Shown one piece after another: positions 14,635 to 24,573 of a stretch of DNA of 34,406 nucleotides; the stretch's first letter is position 1; each line of letters begins with the position of its first letter. This DNA comes from Bradymonadales bacterium (GTDB lineage Bacteria; Myxococcota_A; Bradymonadia; JAFGEP01): NCBI GenBank assembly GCA_016931535.1, contig JAFGEP010000075.1, positions 1 to 34,406 on the forward strand, read 5' to 3'. Under the pieces are notes generated by a model that saw only the letters and a list, made by a program, of their open reading frames with translations, did not search any database and was not told the origin of the DNA. Position numbers and translations under genes: made by a program.

Positions 14635-15754
14635 ATGTTGTCACGAGAAGAGCTGAGGGAGAAGTTGACCGACCTGGAGCAACGCCTTTTCCAACTACGG
14701 AGGCATCTTTGAGGTAGCCAAGAAGACCGCCGAGCTGGAGGAGCTGGAGCATCGAAGCGCAGAGCCCGGATTCTGGGAGGATCCTGTGGCGGCTCAGGAG
14801 GTGATGCGCCAGCGTACCCGAAGAAAAGAGGTCATCGATCGGTTCGCACAGCAGGAGTCCTTGCTGGAGGATGCCAAGGTGGCCTTCGAGCTGGCGGAAG
14901 AGGAAGAGGACGCCAGCCTGCTGTCCGAGGCGGAAGAGCTGGCCCAAAAGCTCGACCAGGGGATCGACCAGATGGAGCTCGAGCGGATGTTTTCCGGCGA
15001 GCACGACCGGGCGGACGCCATCGTCAGCATCAACGCTGGCGCCGGAGGGACAGACAGCCAGGACTGGGCCGAGATGCTCTTGCGGATGTACCTGAGGTAC
15101 TGCGAGCTGAAGGGATGGAAGACCGAGATCACCGACATCCTGGCGGGAGAAGAGGCCGGTATCAAGAATGCCACCTTCACGGTGGAGGGGAGCTACGCCT
15201 ACGGCATGCTTCGTGCCGAGGTGGGGATCCACCGCCTGGTCCGGATCTCTCCCTTCAACGCCGCCGGCAAGCGTCAGACCTCCTTCGCCAGTGTCTTCGT
15301 CATCCCTCAGATCGACGACAGCATCGCGGTGGAGATCGACGAGAAGGACCTCCGGATCGACACCTATCGATCCAGCGGGGCGGGCGGACAGCACGTCAAC
15401 AAGACCGACTCGGCCGTCCGTATCACCCACCTGCCGACCGGGATCGTGATCCAGTGCCAGAACGAACGTTCCCAGCACAAAAACCGCCATACCGGAATGA
15501 AGATCCTCCGGGCCCGATTGTACGAGCTGGAGCTGAGCAAGCGGGAGGAGCAGGCGGCCGAGGTCCACGCGGCCAAGACCGACATCGCCTGGGGACACCA
15601 GATCCGCAGCTACGTGCTGCACCCGTACCGCCTGGTCAAGGACCTGCGAACCGGCCTGGAGATCGGCAATGTGGACAGGGTGCTGGACGGAGAGATCGAA
15701 CCGCTGATCCAGGCCTACCTTCTGCAGGTTGGCGGCGAACCGGCCCGGTCATGA
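14635..15754 (+). CDS. prfB: Peptide chain release factor 2 with programmed +1 frameshift
   Basis: The gene is read in two frames. The ATG at 14635 opens 25 codons ending in CTT, then an in-frame TGA (14710-14712). A GGAGG three codons upstream acts as the internal Shine-Dalgarno, and CTT TGA is the classic slip site, so ribosomes shift +1 to continue at GAG (14711). The joined product is 372 residues. Numbered this way, the stop-codon-reading SPF tripeptide falls at 205-207 and the catalytic GGQ at 250-252, the same numbers as in E. coli RF2. RF2 releases peptides at UGA and UAA; low RF2 lengthens the pause at this UGA and raises frameshifting, so the protein controls itself. A caller that ignores the shift would start falsely at 14786. 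Confidence 0.97.
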
Positions 15755-15842
15755 TGCCGTTGTCCCCGTCATCGACCAGCTGGAGCCGTCGCTTGCCGTC
15801 AGACACTCCCTGCCGGCCATCGCCGGCCTGACTTGTGGACCG

Positions 15843-17438
15843 ATGAACAACAACGAACCTCAATGCAGTGAGTATGTGCCGGAATCGCGCCTGATCGCCC
15901 AGCGGCTGGGAAAGGCGGATTCCTTGCGAGACCGGGGGATCAACCCCTTTACCAACCAGGTGCGGGTGGATCATACCCTGGCCGACCTCTTTCGGCTCCA
16001 TGGCGAGAAGTCTCATACCGAGCTGCAGAGCCAGGCCATCGAGGTGTCGGTGGCCGGGAGGCTCCGCTTCTTCCGCCGCATGGGCAAGGCCTCCTTCCTC
16101 AAGGTCCAGGACGGCAGCTGTCAGCCCGGCATCAAGCCGGCCGGTCAAACCGCCGACGGCCGGAAGGTGCCGCCCACCGACGATCTCCTCCAGCTTCTGG
16201 TCCAGTCCGACATGGTGGGAGCGGAAGCATACGAGCTGTGCCAGTCGTTCGATCTGGGGGACTACATCGCCGCCTCCGGGCTGCTCATGCGCACCCGGAC
16301 CGGCGAGCTGACGGTGCAGGTCCGCAGGCTGAAGCTACTCACCAAGAGCCTGCGGCCGCTGCCCGAGAAATGGCACGGCCTGTCCGATATGGAGACCCGA
16401 TTCCGGCAGCGCTACGTGGACCTGATCATGAACGATCGGGCCAAGGAGACGTTGCGCATCCGGTTCGAGGCCACCCGTCTGATCCGCCAGTTCTTCTATC
16501 AGCGCGGCTTCGTCGAGGTCGAGACGCCGATGCTGCATACTACCCCGGGCGGAGCGGCCGCTCGACCCTTCCTCACCCACCACAACGCCCTCGACCTCGA
16601 CCTCTACCTGCGCATCGCTCCGGAGCTGTACCTCAAGCGGCTGGTGGTGGGGGGATTCGAGCGGTTGTTCGAGATCGGACGCTGTTTCCGGAACGAGGGA
16701 TTGAGCCGCTTCCACAACCCCGAGTTCACCATGGTCGAGTTCTACCAGGCTTTCGCCACCTTTCTCGACCTGATGACCTTCACCGAGGAGCTGCTGACCT
16801 ACCTGGTTGGCGAGATTCACCACGGCATGGTGTTGACCTGCGACTCCCACCAGATCGACTTCACTCCGCCCTGGCCCCGCCTCACCGTGCACCAGGCGGT
16901 GGCGAAGTACACCGGGGTCGACGAAGACCGACTGCATGACCGGGGGGAGCTGGAACGGCTGGCGGCGGGTTGCGCACTCCCCGACCACGACAGCATGAAC
17001 ACGGGAAAGCTGCTCATGGCGCTGTTCGACGCCCTGGCTCAACCGCACCTGGTCCAGCCCACCTTTGTCACCCACTACCCGCTGGAGGTCTCTCCCCTCA
17101 GCCGGAAGAACGAGGCCGATCCGACCCTGGTCGATCGCTTCGAGCTGTTCGTCGCCGGCTGGGAGGTGGCCAACGCCTTCAGCGAGTTGAACGACCCGGT
17201 GGACCAGTACATGAGGTTCCTCGATCAGCTCAAGGCCAAGGCCGCCGGGGACGAGGAGGCCCACCCCATGGATCTGGACTACATCCGCGCTCTGGAGTAC
17301 GCCATGCCTCCGGCGGCAGGGGAGGGCATCGGGCTCGACCGGCTGGCGATGATCCTGGCCGATGCGGCCACCATCCGCGAGGTGATCCCCTTCCCCCTGC
17401 TGAGACCGGAGAGCGGTCCAACCACCACGGTGGAATAG
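15843..17438 (+). CDS. lysS: Lysyl-tRNA synthetase, class II
   Basis: 531 residues. The enzyme charges tRNA-Lys. The N-terminal OB-fold anticodon domain (about 65-190) ends in LTKSLRPLPEKWHGL, a LysRS signature. The class II core shows motif 2 in GRCFRNEGLSRFHNPEFTM and motif 3 in GEGIGLDRLAMIL. The OB fold carries an extra loop of about 24 residues (93-115, CQPGIKPAGQTADGRK...) where most LysRS have a short turn. I chose the ATG at 15843 because residues before it do not match the family. The next gene begins directly after the stop. Confidence 0.95.
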   Translation: MNNNEPQCSEYVPESRLIAQRLGKADSLRDRGINPFTNQVRVDHTLADLFRLHGEKSHTELQSQAIEVSVAGRLRFFRRMGKASFLKVQDGSCQPGIKPAGQTADGRKVPPTDDLLQLLVQSDMVGAEAYELCQSFDLGDYIAASGLLMRTRTGELTVQVRRLKLLTKSLRPLPEKWHGLSDMETRFRQRYVDLIMNDRAKETLRIRFEATRLIRQFFYQRGFVEVETPMLHTTPGGAAARPFLTHHNALDLDLYLRIAPELYLKRLVVGGFERLFEIGRCFRNEGLSRFHNPEFTMVEFYQAFATFLDLMTFTEELLTYLVGEIHHGMVLTCDSHQIDFTPPWPRLTVHQAVAKYTGVDEDRLHDRGELERLAAGCALPDHDSMNTGKLLMALFDALAQPHLVQPTFVTHYPLEVSPLSRKNEADPTLVDRFELFVAGWEVANAFSELNDPVDQYMRFLDQLKAKAAGDEEAHPMDLDYIRALEYAMPPAAGEGIGLDRLAMILADAATIREVIPFPLLRPESGPTTTVE

Positions 17439-19190
17439 ATGAGCTACGAGTGGCTGGTAGCTCTGCGCTACCTCATGTCGAAGCGGCTGCGGATGGTGTC
17501 GCTCATCACCGTCATCAGCATCTGTGGCGTGGCCCTGGGGGTCCTGCTCCTGGTGGTGGTGTTGAGTGTCATGGGGGGGTTCGCCAGCGATCTCATGAAC
17601 AAGATCGTGGGCACCAAGGCCCACGTGGTGGTCAGCGCAGACCGGGGGAACCTGGCCGATCCCGAACCGGTGCTGGCGGTCATCCAGGACTACCCCCGGG
17701 TGACCGGCGCCGCTCCCTACGTGGAGAGCGAGGTGATGATCAGCACCGCCTCCAATGTGGACGGGATCGTCTTGCGAGGGATCGACACCGAGCGGGTCGG
17801 GAGGGTGAGCGAGCTACCCGACCAGATCGAGGAAGGGCGGCTGGAGTGGCTGCATGATCCGGCCAGAGCCCGAAACACCCGCTATCACAACGAGCCCGAG
17901 GACTACCGGGAGTTCATGGAAACCCTGGAGCAGTTCCGCAGCCGCACCCTGGAGATGCAACAACAGACCCGCGGGCTTCGGGAGGCGATCGAAGGGGCGG
18001 CCGAGCGACCCGCCGATCGATCGACCGCCGTTTCCACCGAGGGATCCGGCCTGCACACCGACTTTTCCCTGCCACCTGTCGGGGGGCAGTGGGATCGGCG
18101 GCCTAGCACTGACGGCGATCCGGAGCGCGGCCAGATCCCGATGCCAGCCGGCGAGGATCCGATGCCCTCCATTCCAGGGCAGCCAAAGGCGGCAGGCAGC
18201 GGGGGAGTAGAGGAGGGCAGCGGTGAAACCCGGGCGTCGCCTGGCGGTTTCACCATGCCCCCCATCTGGGGGCCACAGCAGGGCGATCCGGTCGGAACCC
18301 AGGGGGGATCCGACTTCGTCATGCCTGGAATACCGGGGGTGGGTCCCGCCGTTGGCTCTACTCAGGAGCCGCGTCCCTCTCGGGAGATCCCGGGAATCGT
18401 GATCGGCACCGAGCTGGCTGCCAAGCTGCACGTGCAGGTGGGTGACGAAGTGACCGTGATCAACCCCGACGGGCAGATCCTTCCCACCGGACCGGCTCCC
18501 CTGAGCCGGCCTTTCCTGGTGGTGGCGACCTTCAACACCGGCCTGTACGAGTTCGACACCCGTTTCGCCTACATCACCCTGGCGGAGGCGCAGGAATTCC
18601 TGCATATCCCCTCCGACCAGGTCACCGCCATCGATATCCGCCTGCGCCGCCTGGAGGATGCGAACCAGGTGGAGCAAGGACTGGCTGCCGAGCTGGCCCA
18701 GCTGGGTTTCGACAGCCTGCTGGTGCGGAGCTGGGAGAAGCTCAATGCCAGCCTTTTCACCGCCCTCAAGCTGGAGAAGATGGTGATCTTCATCATTCTG
18801 ACCATCATCATCCTGGTGGCCAGCTTTTCCATCGTCTCCAACCTGATCATCATGGTGGTGGAGCGGGCCCCCGAGATCGCCATCCTGAAGTCGATGGGGG
18901 CCACCAGCGGTTCCGTCATGAAGGTGTTTGCCATCGAGGGAGGCATCATCGGTGGCATCGGCACCCTGGCGGGGGTCGTTCTCGGTGTGGCCACCTGCCT
19001 TTTCATCGAGAAGGTCGGCATACCTCTGGACACAGACGTCTACTACATCGAGTATCTGCCCGTTGACATGGACCTGGTCGAGGTCTTGCTGACAGCCGTG
19101 GCAGGCATGCTGATCAGCCTGGCGGCGACGGTGTATCCGGCCTTGAAGGCCGCACGGCTCAACCCCTCCGAGGCGTTGCGATACGATTGA
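17439..19190 (+). CDS. LolC/E-type ABC transporter permease with large insertion
   Basis: 583 residues, against roughly 400-420 for usual LolC or LolE. These permeases work with LolD to lift lipoproteins off the inner membrane. The N-terminal helix (about 18-46) and three C-terminal helices (near 448-472, 497-521, 545-570) are standard, as is the ending PALKAARLNPSEALRYD. Between about 139 and 316 the periplasmic domain holds an extra 175 residues: a short helical part followed by a Pro/Gly-rich stretch with repeated motifs such as DFSLPPVGG, FTMPPIWGP and DFVMPGIPG. Normal sequence resumes at PGIVIGTELAAKL. The ATG directly follows the lysS stop and the gene overlaps lolD. With only one permease gene here, a LolF-type homodimer is possible. 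Confidence 0.9.
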   Translation: MSYEWLVALRYLMSKRLRMVSLITVISICGVALGVLLLVVVLSVMGGFASDLMNKIVGTKAHVVVSADRGNLADPEPVLAVIQDYPRVTGAAPYVESEVMISTASNVDGIVLRGIDTERVGRVSELPDQIEEGRLEWLHDPARARNTRYHNEPEDYREFMETLEQFRSRTLEMQQQTRGLREAIEGAAERPADRSTAVSTEGSGLHTDFSLPPVGGQWDRRPSTDGDPERGQIPMPAGEDPMPSIPGQPKAAGSGGVEEGSGETRASPGGFTMPPIWGPQQGDPVGTQGGSDFVMPGIPGVGPAVGSTQEPRPSREIPGIVIGTELAAKLHVQVGDEVTVINPDGQILPTGPAPLSRPFLVVATFNTGLYEFDTRFAYITLAEAQEFLHIPSDQVTAIDIRLRRLEDANQVEQGLAAELAQLGFDSLLVRSWEKLNASLFTALKLEKMVIFIILTIIILVASFSIVSNLIIMVVERAPEIAILKSMGATSGSVMKVFAIEGGIIGGIGTLAGVVLGVATCLFIEKVGIPLDTDVYYIEYLPVDMDLVEVLLTAVAGMLISLAATVYPALKAARLNPSEALRYD

Positions 19191-19216
19191 GGGTGATTGG
19201 TAGGGGCGGAAGGACG

Positions 19217-19951
19217 ATGGTCGAGCAGGACAGGGTGACCCTTCGGTCACCGTTGATCACAGTCAGGACCTTGCACAAGGATTACCTGCACGAGCAGAAG
19301 GTGATCCCGGTGTTGAAAGGTCTCGACCTGGTCGTCCAGCCGGGGGAGATGATCAGCATCACCGGTGCCAGCGGGGTGGGCAAGACCACTTTTTTACACG
19401 TGCTCGGGACCCTGGACGAACCCACCCGCGGCCAGATCCAGTTCGACGGCCTGGACCCGTTTGCGCTCTCCGACCGCCAGCGAGCCCAGTTCCGCCGCAG
19501 GAACGTCGGCTTCGTCTTCCAGTTTCACCACCTTTTACCCCAGTTCACGGCCCTCGAAAACGTCATGATGCCGGCCCGCATCGACCGCATTCCCGCCGAT
19601 GAAGCCCAATCCCGTGCCGTCGGGCTCTTGGAGAAGCTGGGCCTGGGACATCGGCTCAAGCACCGCCCTTCGGAGCTCTCCGGAGGAGAGCAGCAACGGG
19701 TGGCCGTGGCCCGCGCGGTGGTCATGCGTCCCAAGGTCGTTTTGGCCGACGAACCGACCGGCAATCTGGACGTACAGACCGGAGAGGGGATCTATGACCT
19801 GTTGTTCCAGATCAACCAGGAGTCCGGGGTGGCCATGATCATCGTGACCCACAACCCGCAGTTGGCCGCCCTCATGCCCACCCGACTCCATCTCCACGAC
19901 GGGATCCTCTCGCCCGCCTCGGAGATGACCAACCCGGAGGCGGCGCAGTGA
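19217..19951 (+). CDS. lolD: LolD-type ABC transporter ATPase
   Basis: 244 residues from the ATG at 19217, preceded by GGAAGG; a TTG at 19187 overlapping the permease stop is possible but less likely. It is the ATP-hydrolysing partner of the permease just upstream. Motifs: Walker [11 protein letters not shown]-loop [12 protein letters not shown], signature LSGGEQQR, Walker [13 protein letters not shown] and the switch histidine in IIVTHNPQ. The stretch [17 protein letters not shown] is typical of LolD. The stop overlaps the bamA start by four bases. Confidence 0.94.
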   Translation: MVEQDRVTLRSPLITVRTLHKDYLHEQKVIPVLKGLDLVVQPGEMISITGASGVGKTTFLHVLGTLDEPTRGQIQFDGLDPFALSDRQRAQFRRRNVGFVFQFHHLLPQFTALENVMMPARIDRIPADEAQSRAVGLLEKLGLGHRLKHRPSELSGGEQQRVAVARAVVMRPKVVLADEPTGNLDVQTGEGIYDLLFQINQESGVAMIIVTHNPQLAALMPTRLHLHDGILSPASEMTNPEAAQ

Positions 19952-22347
19952 ACAGAACCCGAAAACCCTGGCTCTGGATGCCGCTCGCGGTGCTGGTTCT
20001 CACTGGCCTGCCCTCCACTGTGGTGGGCCAGGGGCTCGAACCGCCCCCCATCCCCTCGGGACCGGTGGTGGAGATCCAGGTGGTCGGCACCCGTCGCGTG
20101 GAGCCGCAGGCGGTCCGAAATATCCTGGGCACACGCCGCAACCAGCCCACCGACAGGGCCCAGATCCGGCGCGACATCTCGGCCATCCTCTCCTTGCGCA
20201 CGCGCACCGGCACCCCCTACTTCGAGGATGTCCAGGTGGACATCGAACAAACCGCCCAGGGGGTGATCGTGACCTATATCCTCAGGGAACGGCCGGTCCT
20301 CGTCTCGGTGGACTACCGGTTTGTCCTGGATGACGAGCTGAAGGACGACATTACCGAGGTCGTGGACCTGGAGCCGGGCGACGTGTTTGACCTCTCCCGG
20401 GTTCGGGACAACGTCCGCAAGATCGAGGAGCTGTACCGCGAAAAAGGCTACTACCTGGCCCAGGTGGACTACGAGTGGACCGAGGTGGAGGAGGGCGATG
20501 TCCGCCTGACGATGGTGATCACCGAGTACGACGAGGTCGAGGTCCGCCGGGTGCACTTCCTGGGCAACGAGCGGCTCACCGATGAGCAGCTTCGGAGCGT
20601 CATCGCCACCCGACCCGGTGATCGGCTCGGTTTCCTCACCGGAGCCGGGGTCTTCAACGAGGTCGAGTTCGCCAACGATCGCCGCCGGCTGCGCGCCTAC
20701 TACTACGATTTCGGCCACATCGACGTCGAGATCGGAGAGCCGCAGGTCGAGCTGTCCCGGGACCTCACCGAGATCTACATCACCATCCCCATCGTGGAGG
20801 GACCCCAGTACTTCATCAGCGAGGTCGGGTTGAGCGGCGACCTGCTCGAGCCGGCCCCCGACCTCATGGAGCGTTTCATCCGGCTCGCTTCCGGTGACTC
20901 CTACAGCTCCTCCGGCGTGCGCGCCGATGTGGAGCGGCTCTCCACCTACTACAAAGACCTGGGCTATGCCAACGTGAACGTCAACCTGGTCATCAACCGG
21001 GATGCGACCAACCGCCAGGTCAACGTCATCTACGACGTGCAGCAGGGGGACCTGGTCTACATCTCGCGCATCATCATCCGGGGCAACAAGAGCACCCGCG
21101 ACCAGGTCATCCGGCGCGAGATGCGGATCCACGAGTCCGACCTCTACAGCATCACCAACATCCGCAGGAGCCGCGCCCGCATCGAACGGCTGGGCTTCTT
21201 CGAGACCGTCGAGCTGAGAGAGATCCCCACCGCCGATCCGCAGCTGATGGACCTCGAGGTCACGGTGAGCGAACGGCCCACCGGACAGTTCAATGTGGGG
21301 GCGGGGTTCAGCTCGGTCGAGAACTTCATCTTCATGGCCACCATCGCCCACAACAACCTGTTGGGGCGCGGCCAGAACCTGGCGCTCCAGGCCAGCCTCT
21401 CCTCCATCCGCACCATCTTCTCTTTGGGCTTCACCGAGCCCTATTTCTTCGGCACCCGCTGGCAATTCGGCTTCGAGATCTTCAACCGCCAGCTGGTCTA
21501 CACCGACTTCACCCGCAGCTCCATGGGGTTCTCGCTCACGGTGGGACATCCGATCACCGATGACGTCACCATGAGCGCCACCTACCAGCTGGAAAACGTC
21601 GAGGTGGAACCCGGGGGGAGAAGCGGCCGGCGGGACCGCCAGATCGCCAACCTGTTCACGGGAGGGCTCACCTCCTCCATCCTGGGCGCCGTCTACTGGG
21701 ATACCCGCAACAACCGGCTCTTCCCCTCCCGCGGGTTTCTCCAGAGCGCCAGCGCCGAGATCGCCGACCAGTACCTCGCCTCCGAGAACGAGTTCATCCG
21801 CTTCCGACTCGGCTCCTACTGGTACTTCACCCTGTTCGCCGACGTGGTGCTCAAGGCCAACGCCATCGTGGGCTTCATCACCTCCACCGATCCCAACCAA
21901 CCGGTCCCCATCTTCGAGCGCTTCTTTCTGGGCGGCCCCAACTCCGTCCGTGGGTTCGAACGCGCCAGCTTGAGCCCCACCCAGTCGGTGGCATACGACC
22001 CATCGGATCCCGACTCCTACCTGGTGGGATTCCCCATCGGAGGAGACAAGGAGCTGATCTTCACCGTGGAGATCGAGTTTCCCATCATCCGCGCCCTGGG
22101 GTTGAGGGGGGTCCTGTTCGCCGATGCAGGCAACGCCTTCGGCGAGGGCGATCCCTTCTCCCTCACCCTCGATTTCTTGACCGAGGACCGCGACCATTAC
22201 TACGACGTCCTGCGGACCGCGGTGGGGTTGGGCTTTCGTTGGATGTCGCCCATGGGGCCGCTCCGCTTCGAATGGGGCTTTCCCCTCTCCCCCCTTCCCG
22301 GCGAGGAGACCAGCGTATTCGAGTTCAGCGTGACCAACATCCTGTGA
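19948..22347 (+). CDS. bamA: BamA, outer-membrane protein assembly factor
   Basis: 799 residues. BamA folds and inserts beta-barrel proteins into the outer membrane. A signal peptide (about 1-28, WLWMPLAVLVLTGLPSTVVGQ) leads into a series of POTRA domains up to about 430, then a 16-strand barrel. The loop-6 motif VRGFE begins at residue 667 and the GGxxE-type strand KELIFTVEIEFPI follows. The start is GTG at 19948, with GGAGG seven bases upstream, overlapping lolD by four bases. The protein ends in VFEFSVTNIL, so its last residue is Leu rather than the Phe or Trp common at barrel C-termini. Position between lolD and skp is the common order. Confidence 0.96.
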   Translation: MNRTRKPWLWMPLAVLVLTGLPSTVVGQGLEPPPIPSGPVVEIQVVGTRRVEPQAVRNILGTRRNQPTDRAQIRRDISAILSLRTRTGTPYFEDVQVDIEQTAQGVIVTYILRERPVLVSVDYRFVLDDELKDDITEVVDLEPGDVFDLSRVRDNVRKIEELYREKGYYLAQVDYEWTEVEEGDVRLTMVITEYDEVEVRRVHFLGNERLTDEQLRSVIATRPGDRLGFLTGAGVFNEVEFANDRRRLRAYYYDFGHIDVEIGEPQVELSRDLTEIYITIPIVEGPQYFISEVGLSGDLLEPAPDLMERFIRLASGDSYSSSGVRADVERLSTYYKDLGYANVNVNLVINRDATNRQVNVIYDVQQGDLVYISRIIIRGNKSTRDQVIRREMRIHESDLYSITNIRRSRARIERLGFFETVELREIPTADPQLMDLEVTVSERPTGQFNVGAGFSSVENFIFMATIAHNNLLGRGQNLALQASLSSIRTIFSLGFTEPYFFGTRWQFGFEIFNRQLVYTDFTRSSMGFSLTVGHPITDDVTMSATYQLENVEVEPGGRSGRRDRQIANLFTGGLTSSILGAVYWDTRNNRLFPSRGFLQSASAEIADQYLASENEFIRFRLGSYWYFTLFADVVLKANAIVGFITSTDPNQPVPIFERFFLGGPNSVRGFERASLSPTQSVAYDPSDPDSYLVGFPIGGDKELIFTVEIEFPIIRALGLRGVLFADAGNAFGEGDPFSLTLDFLTEDRDHYYDVLRTAVGLGFRWMSPMGPLRFEWGFPLSPLPGEETSVFEFSVTNIL

Positions 22348-22354
22348 GTTGACC

Positions 22355-22882
22355 ATGAAAACCATCTTGTTGTCCTGCCTTGCCCTGGCTGCAGTCACCC
22401 TGACCGCCGGGCCGCTGCTGGCCCAGGATGCACCGTCTGTTCCCATCGGGGTCGTCGATATTCAACGGGCCATCCGCGGTGTCGAGGACGGCCAGCAGGC
22501 GATTCAGAACCTGGAGCGGCAACTGCAACAGCGCCAGAACCTGCTCGACCAATCGGAGAGCGAGCTGAGGCAGTTTACCCAGCAGCTGGAACAGGATCTG
22601 GTGATGCTCGACACCGAGACTCGGCGCCAGCGCCTTGCCGAGTACCAGGAGCGGTTGGAGGCCTACCAGAACCTCTATCTCACCCACCAACGGGAGCTTT
22701 TGCAGCTGGAACAGGAAGCGACTCGCGAGATCGTCGGTCGAATGGTCGACCTGGTGGCTCAGATCGCTGCCGACCGGAACCTGGCCGTGGTCCTGGAACG
22801 GACCCAGTCCAGCGTGGTCTTTGCCGCCACTCAGCTGGACCTGACCGACGAGCTGATCTCGCGATATGAGCAGCAGTACTGA
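22355..22882 (+). CDS. skp: Skp/OmpH-family periplasmic chaperone
   Basis: 175 residues. Skp holds unfolded outer-membrane proteins in the periplasm before BamA takes them. A signal peptide ends at LLAQDAPS. Then comes the family start IGVVDIQRAIRG, two long coiled-coil arms rich in Gln, Glu and Leu (about 48-130), and a returning strand LAVVLERTQSSVVFAATQLDLTDELISRY. Start is the ATG at 22355, eight bases after the bamA stop; the ribosome site is weak, so coupling to bamA is likely. Confidence 0.93.
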   Translation: MKTILLSCLALAAVTLTAGPLLAQDAPSVPIGVVDIQRAIRGVEDGQQAIQNLERQLQQRQNLLDQSESELRQFTQQLEQDLVMLDTETRRQRLAEYQERLEAYQNLYLTHQRELLQLEQEATREIVGRMVDLVAQIAADRNLAVVLERTQSSVVFAATQLDLTDELISRYEQQY

Positions 22883-22917
22883 ACCGGGCGCCAGCGGATG
22901 TCAGCCCCCCTGCCGCC

Positions 22918-24480
22918 ATGGTGACCATGAACCGGCCATTTCCCCTCTCGTTCGCCCTCTCCCTGTGGTTCGTCATGACCGCTTGCAACCCGGAGCCCCC
23001 CTCCGACCGAGGGGAGCCCTCTGACCCTTCGGCGGCTGGTGAGCCCCACCTCGCTCCCGTCATCGACCAGGAGCCCAATGACCGACCGCAACAGGCCGGC
23101 CTTCTGGTAGACGGGGGTACCGGTCAGCTTGTGCCCGGAGATGTGGATCTCTATCGGCCACCTCAGGAGCCCGGTTTCTGGCGGATCGAGGGGATTCCCG
23201 GAGGTACCGGCGGGTTGCGCCTGGATGCCGTCTCTGCCGGCGCTCTTCTTCCCGATTCTTTGACGACTCGCTCCACCCTGTTCGCCGTCCGCGGTCAGTC
23301 CGATGACCTGGTGGCCATCCGGGGGAGCACGGCGGCGGCGATGCCGTACCGCATCCGGCTCACGCCAGCCCTGCTGCCGGAGGACCTTCCGGTCTTGGGA
23401 GAGCCCAACGACCTGAACCATCCCCTACCGCTCCGGGGCATTCCGGCTGCAGTCCTGGGATTCTACGAGGGAGGAGGGGACAGCGACTCGATCGAGGTCC
23501 CGGCATCCGCGCTGCGCTCCACACCGGCCATCACCCTCGAGGTCTCCCCGTTGCCTTCGGCTCGTCCCATGCTGCGCCTGTACACCCCCGAGCGGGTCCT
23601 GGTTGCGGAGATCGGCGCCGAGCGGGAGGGACAGGGGGTGGCTATCCCCAACCTGGGGCCGCCGGAGAGCCACGAGAGCTGGTTGTTGGAGCTCGTCGAA
23701 GCGGAGGGAGCTGCCGTGGAACGACCCTACACCGTCTCCTTCTACCAGGCGGCAGCCGCCGGTCAGCGCGTGGAGCTGGAACCGAACGATGCGCCGGCTT
23801 ACGCCATGTCCCTCGGCGGCGATCCCTCCGAGTTGACGGGTTTCTTTCATACTCCACAGGACCGGGATCTCTTCCGCCTGGAGGTTTCGACCCCAAGCGC
23901 CGGCAGCGTGGTCGCAGCGCCCGACGGTGAGACCGATCTCGCCTTGATCTGGACCCCTCCGGACGGTGTGCCTCTGGTGCTCGATTTCGGCGGCGTCGGG
24001 GAGGCGGAGTCCTTCTGCAGCCGGCCGATGGGAGCGGGAGTGCATACCATCGAGGTCTCTCCCAGGCAGAGCCGCGGCCTGGGTCTGGCCACCTACTCCC
24101 TGAGGACACGCCTGGAGACCGGCGATGTCGAGCTGGAACCCAACGACAATCCCAATCAACCCACGCTGCAGCCGATCTCCCGTTCCATGCGGGGCTACAT
24201 CGACCCGGAGACCGACGTGGACTGCTTCAGTTGGCGCACCATCCCTCCCATCGATACCCGAGCGGCGCAGCGCGTCGAGATCCAGCCTCCGACCGAGATC
24301 GACGTGGCCCTCGAGGTCTTGGACTCGGAGGGGCTCCAGGTGGCCGTGGCCGACAGAAATCGCCAGGGCGGCCTCGAGCGGATCACCCTGGGGGAGCTGC
24401 CGGCCGGGACCTATCGCCTGGTGGTTCGCGGACGGGGCGGTGCCAGTTGCGACCTGCCCTACACCTTGACCATCCACTAG
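22918..24480 (+). CDS. Putative lipoprotein with four EPND-type (PPC-like) domains
   Basis: 520 residues. A signal sequence ends in the lipobox V-M-T-A-C23, so the mature protein is probably a lipoprotein. Four segments start with E-P-N-D (residues 52, 162, 288, 407), and each has a D-x-D stretch about 25 or more residues on (GDVDLYRP, GDSDSIEV, QDRDLFRL, TDVDCFSW). This pattern is that of bacterial pre-peptidase C-terminal (PPC) beta domains, which usually hang on secreted enzymes; here they form the whole protein, with no enzyme domain. An ATG at 22927 is an equally possible start, and neither has a clear ribosome site. It follows skp by 35 bases and may belong to the envelope operon. Function unknown. 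Confidence 0.8.
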   Translation: MVTMNRPFPLSFALSLWFVMTACNPEPPSDRGEPSDPSAAGEPHLAPVIDQEPNDRPQQAGLLVDGGTGQLVPGDVDLYRPPQEPGFWRIEGIPGGTGGLRLDAVSAGALLPDSLTTRSTLFAVRGQSDDLVAIRGSTAAAMPYRIRLTPALLPEDLPVLGEPNDLNHPLPLRGIPAAVLGFYEGGGDSDSIEVPASALRSTPAITLEVSPLPSARPMLRLYTPERVLVAEIGAEREGQGVAIPNLGPPESHESWLLELVEAEGAAVERPYTVSFYQAAAAGQRVELEPNDAPAYAMSLGGDPSELTGFFHTPQDRDLFRLEVSTPSAGSVVAAPDGETDLALIWTPPDGVPLVLDFGGVGEAESFCSRPMGAGVHTIEVSPRQSRGLGLATYSLRTRLETGDVELEPNDNPNQPTLQPISRSMRGYIDPETDVDCFSWRTIPPIDTRAAQRVEIQPPTEIDVALEVLDSEGLQVAVADRNRQGGLERITLGELPAGTYRLVVRGRGGASCDLPYTLTIH

Positions 24481-24573
24481 GACCGGCCATCGCCATCCAG
24501 GCTATGGAGAAGTTCCGTCCACCGGAAGCCGGACTTGGCTCGTCGGTCGAGCGAGAGCTTGCGGCCGGCATGC

